Shown here piece by piece: positions 15,528-23,458 of a DNA stretch of 32,300 nt. This stretch comes from Phycisphaerales bacterium (GTDB taxonomy: Bacteria; Planctomycetota; Phycisphaerae; Phycisphaerales; UBA1924). Location: NCBI GenBank assembly GCA_026647565.1, contig JAPKGU010000023.1:1-32300 (forward strand). The letters are read 5' to 3'. Below the pieces are notes generated by a model that made no database searches, was not told the DNA's origin, and was given only the letters and a program-made list of their open reading frames with translations. The position numbers and the translations under genes were made by a program. Positions within the stretch are counted from its first letter, which is position 1. Every line of letters starts with the position of its first letter.

Positions 15528-16604
15528 ATGCGCATCGCCACCCACGACATCGGCCCTGCCCACGAGCCCTACATCATTGCCGAGATCGGCGTCAACCACG
15601 ACGGCTCCGTCGATCGCGCCCTTGAGCTCACCGATGCCGCCGCAACTGCCGGCGCAAACGCCATCAAGCTCCAGCTCTTCGAAGCCGATCGCCTGATGTC
15701 CTCCGCCGCCAAGCTCGCCGCCTACCAGAAGGCCGCGGGCGAGAGCGATCCCATCGAGATGCTCCGCCGCCTCGAGCTCTCCGCTGCGCAGATGGCCCCC
15801 ATCGTCGATCGCGCCCACGCGCAAGGCATCCACGCGATCGTCACCGTCTTCTCCACCGAACTCATCGCCGACGCCGAGCGGCTCGCGTGGGACGCCTACA
15901 AGACCGCATCCCCCGACATCATCCACCGCCCGCTGCTCGAACGGCTCGTCGACACCGGTCGCCCCCTCATCATCAGCACCGGCGCGAGCACACCCGACGA
16001 AGTCATCCGCGCTGCAAGCTGGCTCACCGCCCGCGACGGCGCCATCGGCTCGCGCACCGCCTTCCTCCAGTGCGTCAGCTCGTACCCCACCGCGATCGAG
16101 CACGCCGAACTCGGCGGCATCCTCGCCCTCCGCTCGCTGCTCCCCCACCCCATCGGCTACAGCGACCACACCGCGAGCATCGAGACCGGCGCGATCGCCG
16201 TCGGCCTCGGCGCCTGCATCCTCGAGAAGCACTTCACGTACGACACATGCGCCGCCGGTCCCGATCACGCCGCATCCCTCACGCTCGACGCATTCGCGCA
16301 GTACGCCACGCTCGCTCGCGATGCCTGGCGCTCACTCCGCACCGACGGCCGCGCCATGGAGACGACCGGTGTCGAGCCGATCAAGCGCGTCATCGCGATC
16401 GAAGAGGATGTCCGCCGCGTCTCGCGCCAGTCCGTCGTCACGACCAGGGCTCTCCCCGCCGGACACGTGCTGACATCCCGCGACCTGACCGTCAAGCGCC
16501 CCGGAAACGGCATCCCCGCCTTTGAACTCCAAACCGTCATCGGCCGCATGCTCGCTCGCGGCGTCCACGCCGACACGCCGCTCAACCGCGACGACCTCAA
16601 GTAA
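15528..16604 (+). CDS. neuB: NeuB-family nonulosonic (sialic) acid synthase
   Basis: Condenses phosphoenolpyruvate with an N-acyl hexosamine to give a nine-carbon sugar acid such as Neu5Ac, legionaminic or pseudaminic acid. The 358-residue product has the TIM-barrel start AEIGVNHDG (18-26), KLQLFEAD, TASPDI, STGAST, the GYSDHT motif, LEKHFT, and GPDHAASL. A C-terminal SAF/antifreeze-like domain (about 290-358, ending in RMLARGVHADTPLNRDDL) closes the active site. ATG 15528 directly precedes the conserved domain. Which of the three sugars it makes cannot be told from these motifs. Partner epimerase, cytidylyltransferase or glycosyltransferase genes are not in the window. The flagellin genes 10 kb away are possible glycosylation targets. 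Confidence 0.9.
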   Translation: MRIATHDIGPAHEPYIIAEIGVNHDGSVDRALELTDAAATAGANAIKLQLFEADRLMSSAAKLAAYQKAAGESDPIEMLRRLELSAAQMAPIVDRAHAQGIHAIVTVFSTELIADAERLAWDAYKTASPDIIHRPLLERLVDTGRPLIISTGASTPDEVIRAASWLTARDGAIGSRTAFLQCVSSYPTAIEHAELGGILALRSLLPHPIGYSDHTASIETGAIAVGLGACILEKHFTYDTCAAGPDHAASLTLDAFAQYATLARDAWRSLRTDGRAMETTGVEPIKRVIAIEEDVRRVSRQSVVTTRALPAGHVLTSRDLTVKRPGNGIPAFELQTVIGRMLARGVHADTPLNRDDLK

Positions 16605-16617
16605 TCGAGATGGGTGC

Positions 16618-16664
16618 CACCAGTTCCCGGATCGAACGCGCAGCGTTCCGAGCCGGAACTGGTG
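16618..16664 (+). repeat. Hairpin element, copy 2, after neuB
   Basis: Arms CACCAGTTCCCGG and CCGGAACTGGTG pair as in copy 1 (15443-15490). The loop holds a nested GAACGC/GCGTTC stem. Relative to copy 1, one T-A pair has become C-G, so base pairing is kept while sequence changes. It lies between the convergent neuB and pilZ-type genes and may end transcription from both sides. Confidence 0.7.
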
Positions 16665-16666
16665 AT

Positions 16667-17044
16667 TCACGCCGCGACGCGCGAGTAATCCACGCGGCAA
16701 CCCACCCGACGCGCCCCCGCGTCCCCGACCGCACGCACGACCGTTCCCCTCTCGCTCGTGCTCCGCGGAAGGTTGTACAGCGTCACCATCGAACCCACCG
16801 CCACGTCCACCGGGCAGTGAAACCCGAGCCCGCCCGCGCTCTCATCGATCAGGTCCACGTACGCGATCGCCACACCGCCCGATGGATCGGTGAACGCCGC
16901 CATCGCACGCCCCTCCAGCCGCGTCCGCGTCGACTCGCGACGATCAAACACCAGCCGATCCGAGTAAGGACTCCGCTCACACCCCGGCTTGCTCTCCACA
17001 TAACCCGAAGCGGACGAGTTCGGACGACTCGGAATAGCGCCCAT
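16667..17044 (-). CDS. PilZ-domain protein
   Basis: A 125-residue protein with the PilZ pattern: RRESTRTRLEG near residues 35-45 (the RxxxR c-di-GMP-binding arginines), DLIDESAGGLGF near 64-75 (D/N-x-S-x-x-G), then VAVGSMVTLY and a closing RRVGCRVDY strand. Such stand-alone domains bind cyclic di-GMP and adjust motility or surface polysaccharide. ATG 17044 has GAGG 8-9 bases upstream. The N-terminal 30 residues look disordered. It converges with neuB and lies near the flagellar cluster, which suggests, but does not show, a role in motility. The stop lies only 2 bases from hairpin copy 2. Confidence 0.75.
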   Translation of the reverse strand: MGAIPSRPNSSASGYVESKPGCERSPYSDRLVFDRRESTRTRLEGRAMAAFTDPSGGVAIAYVDLIDESAGGLGFHCPVDVAVGSMVTLYNLPRSTSERGTVVRAVGDAGARRVGCRVDYSRVAA

Positions 17045-17290
17045 GCGTTGGCCTCACGATGCCCCCGCGAAACCGGCCTCATGGGTCCATGGGCGGTCCG
17101 GCTCGCGCTCGGCGGCAGTGCGTTATCGACCCACACCCACCCCCACTTCAGCCCAAGCCGATCGCACATCCCCGAAAAACAAGCATGAGCCCCGGGGGAA
17201 GCCGGAGCCCATGCCGCACGAAGGGAACAGGGGAAGGACACGTCTGGTTCGCGCCGGCGGACGTGCGTGGCCGACGCGGGAGGATCAAAC
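17045..17290. other. Intergenic region between the PilZ gene and the PEP-CTERM-like gene
   Basis: The region contains the PilZ ribosome site and probably its promoter. I see no further gene, terminator or repeat that I can support. Confidence 0.4.
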
Positions 17291-17929
17291 TCAGCGCCGA
17301 CGCCGGCGCCCCGCGATCAGCCCCGAGAGCCCCAGCATCGAGATCGCGCCCGGCGCGGGGATCGGCGCCGCCGTGATCACACGGATCTCATCAACCTCGA
17401 CCGTCTGCTGCAGGCTGACCCAGATCGAGTGCCCGTCCTCGCCGAGCACGATCCGATCCATGGCGTTCAGCTCAGGTCCCCGGAACGCGCTGAGCGGGTA
17501 CAGCGTCGTCGCAAACCCGAGATCAACATCGCTCGCGTCGAGCCGGGCGCGGGTCACGATGATGCCAAGAATCGGCTGGTCGAAGGTGAACGTCGCCTCC
17601 ACCAGGCCGTGCACGTTGAGGTCCGTGTCCATGTGGATCAGGTGGCTGGAGATCAGCGTGCCCGCCGCGATCACGCCGCCGTTCAAGGACGCCATCGAGG
17701 CGAAGGAGCCGGGGCCCGTGGCGTCGACGGCCAGGTCATAAGGAAGCGAGATGCCCTGACGCTCATTCAGCGCGAAGATCGTCGTCGCGCTCTCGAACAC
17801 ACCGACGTCGAGCGACATCGGGGGAGATACAAGCTGGCCATTGCCGCCGACCCCGATGATATCCGCCTGAGAATGGTGGGCCATGAGGCAGAGCGACATC
17901 CCGGCCACGATCATGTTCGTGCGCTTCAT
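17291..17929 (-). CDS. Exported protein with PEP-CTERM-like sorting tail
   Basis: The 212-residue product has an N-terminal signal peptide (MKRTN, then a hydrophobic stretch ending ...HHSQA near residue 22). The body is probably beta-rich with no recognised domain. The C-terminal anchor starts PIPAPGAISMLGLSGLIAG and ends in five arginines. This short PAPGA...LGL-R tail is the planctomycete version of the PEP-CTERM signal, cut by an exosortase-type enzyme during export. ATG 17929 is selected because AGGAG lies 8-9 bases upstream and the signal peptide begins there; a longer frame reaches 18001. Its function is unknown; many such proteins are surface or matrix proteins. Confidence 0.8.
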   Translation of the reverse strand: MKRTNMIVAGMSLCLMAHHSQADIIGVGGNGQLVSPPMSLDVGVFESATTIFALNERQGISLPYDLAVDATGPGSFASMASLNGGVIAAGTLISSHLIHMDTDLNVHGLVEATFTFDQPILGIIVTRARLDASDVDLGFATTLYPLSAFRGPELNAMDRIVLGEDGHSIWVSLQQTVEVDEIRVITAAPIPAPGAISMLGLSGLIAGRRRRR

Positions 17930-18107
17930 CTCCGGTCTCCTGTTGTGCTTCGGCGTGGCATGCGGCGGTTGAGGCCGCGTGCTCGTCGATGAGGACAACA
18001 TGCCCGATGGCCCGTCAAAGGCCAGCGTTCAACACGGATTCAGCGTTCACGTCGATGGCTGGGGCCGTCGTGATCCGACCCTCTTGCCTCACTTACACAT
18101 TCGCACG

Positions 18108-19328
18108 TCAGCGCCGGGGGTTTCTGGGACTGAAGGGCCGACGCGACTTCTCCGTTCCCGGACCCAAGGGCCCCGCTCCCCGTCCCGACGCGGAATCGCC
18201 CTCTCTCGCCCCCGCCGAAGGCCCCTCTTCCTCCGGATGAGCCGCCCCGTCGGCGATGCCGGCCTGCGCCTCCACCGGCCCATGCTTCTGGCCCTCATCC
18301 TCCACGATCCTCGCGAACACCAGCCGCCCCGCCGCGGTCTGCAGCGTCGACGTCACCGCGACCTGCACGGTCTGACCGATCCGCTCGCGCCCGTCGTCCA
18401 CCACGATCATCGTGCCGTCGTCGAGATACCCGACGCCCTGCCCCGGCTGCTCGCCCTGCTTCGTGAGCCGCACCGAGATCGCATCCCCCAGCCCCACGAT
18501 CGGCTTGAGCGCCGTCGCCAGCTCATGCACGTTGATGACCGAGACGCCGCGGATCGCCGCGACCCGCGCCAGCCCCGAATCCGTCGTGATGATGATGGAC
18601 GACATCCGCCTGGCCAGCTCGATCAGCATCTGGTCGACGCCCTTGCCGGGAACGATGGTCTCGTCGATCGTCACGTCCAGTCGCGCGGACCTCTGCAGCT
18701 TCGCCACAAGGTCCAGCCCGCGCCGCCCCCGCGCCCGCTTCGACTTGTCCGACTGGTCCGCAAGCGTCTGCAGCTCCGCGACCACGAACGCCGGAATCAC
18801 CATCGGCGACTGCACTATCCCCGTCTCCGCAAGATCCGCCACCCGACCGTCGATCAGCGCCGACGAGTCAAGCACCAGCGGCTTCGCGCCCCGGATCTCC
18901 TTCGCAAACTCCACGTAAGGAATCACAAGACGGAAATCGTCCTGCGTCTGCAGAACCGTCGTGATCGCAAGGTACACGAAGCACACGCCCAGCAGCAGCT
19001 TCACCGCCTGCACAATCGTCCGATGCTTGTCCCCCTCAAAGCCGTACAGCACCGCAAGCAGATCGATCAACTGCCCGAACGCCCACGTCGCAAGCATCCC
19101 CGCCGCCAGCCCCACCAGGATCCCCACCAGCGTCGAGATCCGCTTCTTCGGCGTCAGGATGTCGATCGCGATCACCACCCCGCCGATCATGATCACCGTC
19201 GCGATCGTCCACTGCACGTTCTGCAGCCGCGCCTCGCCCGTGATCGGATCGTCCGCCAGCTCGGTGATATAGAGGAACGCAGCGACAATGAACGTCACCA
19301 GGAATCCCAGCCGGGCGAAGTTCACCAT
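18108..19328 (-). CDS. PIN-TRAM domain membrane protein (YacL-like)
   Basis: The 406-residue product has four hydrophobic segments in the first 140 residues: MVNFARLGFLVTFIV, then about 44-60, 69-93 and 110-130. A PIN nuclease domain (about 155-280) follows, with the acidic residues LVLDSSALIDGR, VVAELQ, RGRRGLDLV and IITTDSGLARVA. A TRAM domain (about 300-355) contains GQGVGYLDDGTMIVVDDG, and the tail is disordered. This is the YacL family, inner-membrane proteins with a possible RNase domain. Its cellular role is poorly known. ATG 19328 is favoured because the first membrane helix starts there. In-frame GTG 19394 and TTG 19400 would add about 22-24 residues but have no ribosome site. The promoter probably lies back-to-back with the SRP RNA gene. 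Confidence 0.85.
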   Translation of the reverse strand: MVNFARLGFLVTFIVAAFLYITELADDPITGEARLQNVQWTIATVIMIGGVVIAIDILTPKKRISTLVGILVGLAAGMLATWAFGQLIDLLAVLYGFEGDKHRTIVQAVKLLLGVCFVYLAITTVLQTQDDFRLVIPYVEFAKEIRGAKPLVLDSSALIDGRVADLAETGIVQSPMVIPAFVVAELQTLADQSDKSKRARGRRGLDLVAKLQRSARLDVTIDETIVPGKGVDQMLIELARRMSSIIITTDSGLARVAAIRGVSVINVHELATALKPIVGLGDAISVRLTKQGEQPGQGVGYLDDGTMIVVDDGRERIGQTVQVAVTSTLQTAAGRLVFARIVEDEGQKHGPVEAQAGIADGAAHPEEEGPSAGAREGDSASGRGAGPLGPGTEKSRRPFSPRNPRR

Positions 19329-19438
19329 GGTCGTGCGGTGCCGCTCCTTGGCCTCCGCCGGAAGTGGCTCCACGTTGGGCTCACGCGCTCTCACGTGCAA
19401 TCAGTGTACGCGAACCCGCGCCATGCGTAGCATTGACC

Positions 19439-19568
19439 CACTCCCGCCGGTCGACGGCCGGGCCCGGTGCACGGGTGTCCCGTGAACCTGGTCAGGGCTT
19501 GACCGCAGCAGCCATAAGCGAGCGTCATCCGGTGCCGCCGGTGTCCTGGCCGTCGACCGGCGGGAGTG
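19439..19568 (+). ncRNA. ffs: Signal recognition particle RNA (small bacterial type)
   Basis: A 130-base RNA gene. Its ends, 19439-19459 and 19548-19568, are a perfect 21-base inverted repeat that closes the hairpin. Between them lie the conserved SRP core elements on the plus strand: CCCGTGAACCTGGTCAGG (GGTCAGG at 19490-19496) and AGCAGCCATAAGCG (AGCAGCC at 19507-19513), which form the Ffh-binding internal loops. The RNA scaffolds Ffh and FtsY for co-translational membrane targeting. The apical loop between the two elements is GCTTGACCGC instead of the usual GGAA-type tetraloop arrangement. A TAGCAT at about 19428-19433 could be a -10 box, but it is close to the predicted 5' end. The conserved core makes the call firm; exact ends are estimated. 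Confidence 0.88.
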
Positions 19569-19664
19569 CGCGCACACCCCTCCCTCACGCTTCCTTCTCG
19601 CCGATCGCCCCGCCTGTGGCATCCCGTTCGCGTCTGCACTCGACGACCGGAACGGAGACTCACC

Positions 19665-20774
19665 ATGCGCAGAAACCTGCCGATTCGACGTGTGGCCTTT
19701 GCGCTCGCCGCGGCTCTCATTGCGCTCCTCCCCCGCCCCGCCGCCGGCCAGGGCATCACCGTCAAGGACCTCTCTCGCATCAAGGGCCAGGGCGAGTCCG
19801 TCCTCCGTGGCGTCGGACTCGTCATGGGCCTCCCCGGCACCGGCGACTCCGGCAAGGAACTCGTCGCCGCCCGTCCCCTCGCGCAGGTCCTCCAGAACGC
19901 CGGCGTCCCCGTCCCCGATCTCTCCGAACTCGAAAAGAGCAAGTCCGTCGCCCTCGTCATGGTGACCTGCACCGTCCCCGCCAACGGCGCACGCACCGAC
20001 GACCGGCTCGACGTCCACGTCACGACGCTGAACTCCGCCAAGTCGATCCGTGGCGGCCGCCTCTTCCTCGCCCCCCTCTCCGGACCCAACCCCGGACAGG
20101 CCGTCTTTGCCATCGCCGAAGGCGCCGTCGAGATCGAGGACCTCACGATCCAGACCACCGGGCGCGTCCGCCTCGGCGCCCGCCTCGTCCGCGACATCCC
20201 CACCGGCGCCGTCGACCAGAGCTTCGACCTCGTCCTTGAGCCGACGTTCGCAGGGTGGTCATCCGCCGCCCAGATCGCCAGCGCCATCAACGACGGCTAC
20301 TTCGCCTCCCCCGTCCATCGCGGCCCCGCCGTCGCCACCCAGATCGACGACCGCGTCATCCGCGTGGACATCCCCGACCCCGAACTGGTCAACCCCGGCC
20401 CCTTCGTCGCCGACGTCATGAACACGCAGATCAACCCCGAACTGCTCCGTCTGCCCGCGATGGTCGTCGTCAACTCCCGGTCCGGCGCCATCATCGTCAC
20501 GCGCGACGTCCGCATCGGACCCGTCGCCATCACCCATCGCGACCTGACCATCACGACCACCGTCCCCACACCGATCCCCACGCCCGCCGATCCCATGATC
20601 GAGACCACCCGCTGGGCCGGGCTTGAGACCGACGCCCGACCCACCGAAGAGGCCCGCCTCTCCGATCTCCTTCGAGCCCTCGACCGGCTCGACGTCCCCT
20701 CCGCCGATCAGATCGAGATCCTCCAGACGCTCCACAAGTCCGGACGGCTCCACGCACGCCTCGTCATCGATTGA
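19665..20774 (+). CDS. flgI: Flagellar P-ring protein FlgI
   Basis: Forms the ring around the flagellar rod in the peptidoglycan layer. The 369-residue product has a signal peptide (MRRN, hydrophobic core, cleavage near PAAGQG), then the family start ITVKDLSRIKGQGESVLRGVGLVMGLPGTGDSGKEL. The middle has SAKSIRGGRLFLAPL and the end has MVVVNSRSGAIIVTRDVRIGPVAITH, all matching FlgI. ATG 19665 has GGAG 9 bases upstream. Presence of a P-ring gene indicates a Gram-negative-type envelope. It opens a plus-strand run of flagellar genes and is followed after 4 bases by the rod-binding protein gene. Confidence 0.93.
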   Translation: MRRNLPIRRVAFALAAALIALLPRPAAGQGITVKDLSRIKGQGESVLRGVGLVMGLPGTGDSGKELVAARPLAQVLQNAGVPVPDLSELEKSKSVALVMVTCTVPANGARTDDRLDVHVTTLNSAKSIRGGRLFLAPLSGPNPGQAVFAIAEGAVEIEDLTIQTTGRVRLGARLVRDIPTGAVDQSFDLVLEPTFAGWSSAAQIASAINDGYFASPVHRGPAVATQIDDRVIRVDIPDPELVNPGPFVADVMNTQINPELLRLPAMVVVNSRSGAIIVTRDVRIGPVAITHRDLTITTTVPTPIPTPADPMIETTRWAGLETDARPTEEARLSDLLRALDRLDVPSADQIEILQTLHKSGRLHARLVID

Positions 20775-20778
20775 CACC

Positions 20779-21150
20779 ATGGCCTCGCCCATCACCATCC
20801 CATCCGCCGCCGACACGCTCAGACCCCTGAGCTTCGATCCCGCGACCCCGGCGCCCGTGCGCAACGGCCAGCGCTCCTTCGCCGAGATCCTGTCGATCGC
20901 CGATCGGGGGCCCCTCGCCTCGAAGCCCGAGCCGACCGAGGTCGCCGAGACCTTTGTCGCCGTCGCGCTCGTCCAGCCCCTCCTCGCCGAGGCCCGCAAG
21001 TCCTCCTGGGCCGCGGAGCCCTTCGCCCCCTCGGACGCCGAGAAGCAGTTCGGTGCGCTCATGGACGCACACGTTGCGCGTGAGATCACCCGCGCCGCGC
21101 GGTTCCCGCTCGTTCAGCGCCTGGCACGCGACATGCTCAGAGATCCCTGA
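20779..21150 (+). CDS. flgJ: FlgJ-type rod-binding protein (without muramidase domain)
   Basis: The 123-residue product is a single rod-binding domain. Residues 60-120 carry FVAVALVQPLLAEAR, then DAEKQFGALMDAHVAREITRAARFPLVQRLARDML, which corresponds to the FlgJ N-terminal domain that caps the growing rod. The C-terminal glucosaminidase domain of enterobacterial FlgJ is absent, as in many other bacteria where a separate enzyme does that job. The start ATG 20779 lies 4 bases after flgI, so translation is probably coupled. Function is inferred from family and position. Confidence 0.82.
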   Translation: MASPITIPSAADTLRPLSFDPATPAPVRNGQRSFAEILSIADRGPLASKPEPTEVAETFVAVALVQPLLAEARKSSWAAEPFAPSDAEKQFGALMDAHVAREITRAARFPLVQRLARDMLRDP

Positions 21151-21179
21151 GCGCCCCGCGCTCGCGTCGGAGACGCCCC

Positions 21180-21698
21180 ATGGCCGCAAGCAAGCCCGCA
21201 CCGCGACCGTCCACGCCGAACGCCCCGTCGATGCCCGACGCCCTCGGCGCCATCCTCACCGGCATGCTCGACGCGCACCAGCGCCTCCTCGCGGGCGTCG
21301 ACCAGCATCGCGCCGCCCTCGCCGCCGCCGACGCCGAGGCCATCGCCCGGGCCATCGAGACCCAGACCATCGCCCTCCAGGAAATCGCCGCTCTCGAATC
21401 CCGGCGCGCCGAACTCCTCGGCGCCCGCGGCAGGATCACCATCCGCGACGCCGCCTCCGCACTCGACGAGCCGGACCGCACCCGTCTCCTCGAACTCGCC
21501 GAGAAGCTCCGCGAAGCCATCTCGACCGTCCGCAGACGCCAGGAAGCCGTCCGCGCCGCGACACGTTCGCTCCTCGACCACACCCGAGGCCTGATGTCCC
21601 AGGTCGCCTCCGCCCTCAGCCACGCCGGAACCTACGGCCGCGCCGGCGCCGTCAGGCCCGCAGGCCCCGCCTCCGCGCTCCTGGACATGTCCACATGA
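21180..21698 (+). CDS. flgN: FlgN-like flagellar export chaperone
   Basis: The 172-residue product is almost entirely helical: LTGMLDAHQRLLAGVDQHRAAL, then ETQTIALQEIAALESRRAELL and LLELAEKLREAISTVRRRQEAVRAATRSLLDH, followed by an Ala/Gly-rich tail. This is the shape of FlgN, the chaperone that holds FlgK and FlgL before export. Sequence identity within the family is low, so the call rests mainly on coiled-coil pattern and on its position directly before flgK. Its stop overlaps the flgK start as ATGA. The Pro/Ser-rich N-terminus of 18 residues is probably disordered. Confidence 0.72.
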   Translation: MAASKPAPRPSTPNAPSMPDALGAILTGMLDAHQRLLAGVDQHRAALAAADAEAIARAIETQTIALQEIAALESRRAELLGARGRITIRDAASALDEPDRTRLLELAEKLREAISTVRRRQEAVRAATRSLLDHTRGLMSQVASALSHAGTYGRAGAVRPAGPASALLDMST

Positions 21699-23434
21699 GT
21701 CTCTCCTCCGCCATGCAGATCGGCCGGTCGGCGCTGAACGCGAGCCAGCTCGGCATCGCCGCGACCAGCAACAACATGGCCAACGCCGCCACCGCCGGAT
21801 ACCGGCGCCAGATCGCCACCCTCACGCCCATGCGCGGCGCCGGGGGCGGGCACGCCGGCTCGATCGGCATGGGCGTCGCCGTCTCCGACATCCGGCGCCA
21901 GGTCTCCTTCTCACTCGAGGCACGCACCCGCTCGGCGATCTCCTCCGAGCACGCCTCCTACACCCGCCAGGGCATCATCAGCGCCGTCGAGAACACCCTC
22001 GGCGAACTCGGCGACAACGACCTCTCCTCCCAGCTCTCCGCGTTCTTCAACTCCTGGTCCGAACGCGCCAACCTCGTCCAGTCCAGCGCCGTCGTCGTCC
22101 AACAGGGTCGCTCCCTCAGCTCGTTCGTCCAGCGCCTCCGCACCGACCTCACCGATCAGCGCGCCGCCATCGACGCCGAGGTCGGAGCCCTCGCGTCCCG
22201 CGCCAACGAGCTCCTCGCCCAGGTCGGCGATCTCAACACCTCCATCTCGCAGGCCGAGGTCGGCTCCGTCAACGCCAACACCCTCAGGGATCAACGCGAC
22301 TCCATCCTCGAGGAGCTCGCCACCATCATGGACGTCACCGTCGTCGAACAGGGCGCCGGAGGCGTCGACGTCCTCGTCGGCTCGACCCCGGTCGTCCTCG
22401 GAGGCAGGTCCCGGGGCGTCGCCCTCGAGCTCACCACCAACGCCGACGGCTCCCGCGCCGCCCGCCTCGTCACCCGCGACGACAGCTCCAACGTCCCCGC
22501 CGCCAACGGCTCGCTCGGCGCCCTCCTGGCCGAACGCACCGACACCATCGACCGCTCCATCTCCGCCCTCGACACCCTCGCTTCCCGCGTCATCTTCGAG
22601 GTCAACAAGATCCACTCCACCGGCGTCGGCGCCTCCTGGCTCAGGTCCACCGCCGGCTCCCTCCAGTTCCAGACGGCCGATCGCTCGCTCGCCCTCAACG
22701 ACCCGGCCAACACAGCCATCGCCTCCCTCCCCTTCCAGCCGAACAACGGCGGATTCAGCGTCAACGTCCGCAATACCGTCACAGGCACCGTCTCCACCGT
22801 CCGGATCGACGTCGACCTCGACGGCATCACCGCCGCCGGCACGGCCGGCACCGCCGACGACACCTCCGCACAGGACATCCGCGACGCGCTCGACGCCGTC
22901 GCCGGACTCGCCGCATCCTTCGACCCCTCGGGGAAGCTCGTCGTCGAGGCCGACGCGGGCTTCGAGTTCTCCTTCGCCGACGACTCCTCCGCGGCACTCG
23001 CCACGCTCGGCCTCAACGCCTACTTCACCGGGTCCAACGCCCGCGATATCGCCGTCGCCTCCGATCTCGATCAGAATCCCGACCTCCTCGCCGTCGGATC
23101 ATGGGACGGAACCACCCTCGTCGAGAACGGGTCAGCTCTCCTCATCGCCTCCCTCTCTACCAAGCGGCTCGACAACCTCGGCTCCAGGACCCTCATCGAG
23201 TCCTGGCGCGACCATGTCACCGTCGTCGCATCCGCCTCCAGCACCGCCTCCATCCAGGCCGAATCCGCCACCGTCGTCCGGGAGTCACTCGACAGCCAGC
23301 GCGCCGCCGTCAGCGGCGTCTCCCTCGACGAAGAAGCGATCAATCTCATGAACTTCCAACGCCAGTACCAGGCCGGCGCCCGCGTCATCGAGGTCGCCCG
23401 CCAGCTGATGGACACCCTGATCTCCCTTGTCTGA
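21695..23434 (+). CDS. flgK: Flagellar hook-associated protein 1
   Basis: The 579-residue product joins hook and filament. The N-terminus MSLSSAMQIGRSALNASQLGIAATSNNMANAATAGYRRQ carries the axial-protein signature (NNxANxxTxGYRRQ). The C-terminus SGVSLDEEAINLMNFQRQYQAGARVIEVARQLMDTLISLV matches FlgK exactly in type. The middle (about 350-450) is a variable surface domain. The start ATG 21695 overlaps the flgN stop. Length is normal for the family. Confidence 0.95.
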   Translation: MSLSSAMQIGRSALNASQLGIAATSNNMANAATAGYRRQIATLTPMRGAGGGHAGSIGMGVAVSDIRRQVSFSLEARTRSAISSEHASYTRQGIISAVENTLGELGDNDLSSQLSAFFNSWSERANLVQSSAVVVQQGRSLSSFVQRLRTDLTDQRAAIDAEVGALASRANELLAQVGDLNTSISQAEVGSVNANTLRDQRDSILEELATIMDVTVVEQGAGGVDVLVGSTPVVLGGRSRGVALELTTNADGSRAARLVTRDDSSNVPAANGSLGALLAERTDTIDRSISALDTLASRVIFEVNKIHSTGVGASWLRSTAGSLQFQTADRSLALNDPANTAIASLPFQPNNGGFSVNVRNTVTGTVSTVRIDVDLDGITAAGTAGTADDTSAQDIRDALDAVAGLAASFDPSGKLVVEADAGFEFSFADDSSAALATLGLNAYFTGSNARDIAVASDLDQNPDLLAVGSWDGTTLVENGSALLIASLSTKRLDNLGSRTLIESWRDHVTVVASASSTASIQAESATVVRESLDSQRAAVSGVSLDEEAINLMNFQRQYQAGARVIEVARQLMDTLISLV

Positions 23435-23458
23435 CCACCGCGCACGGAGCCGCACAAG

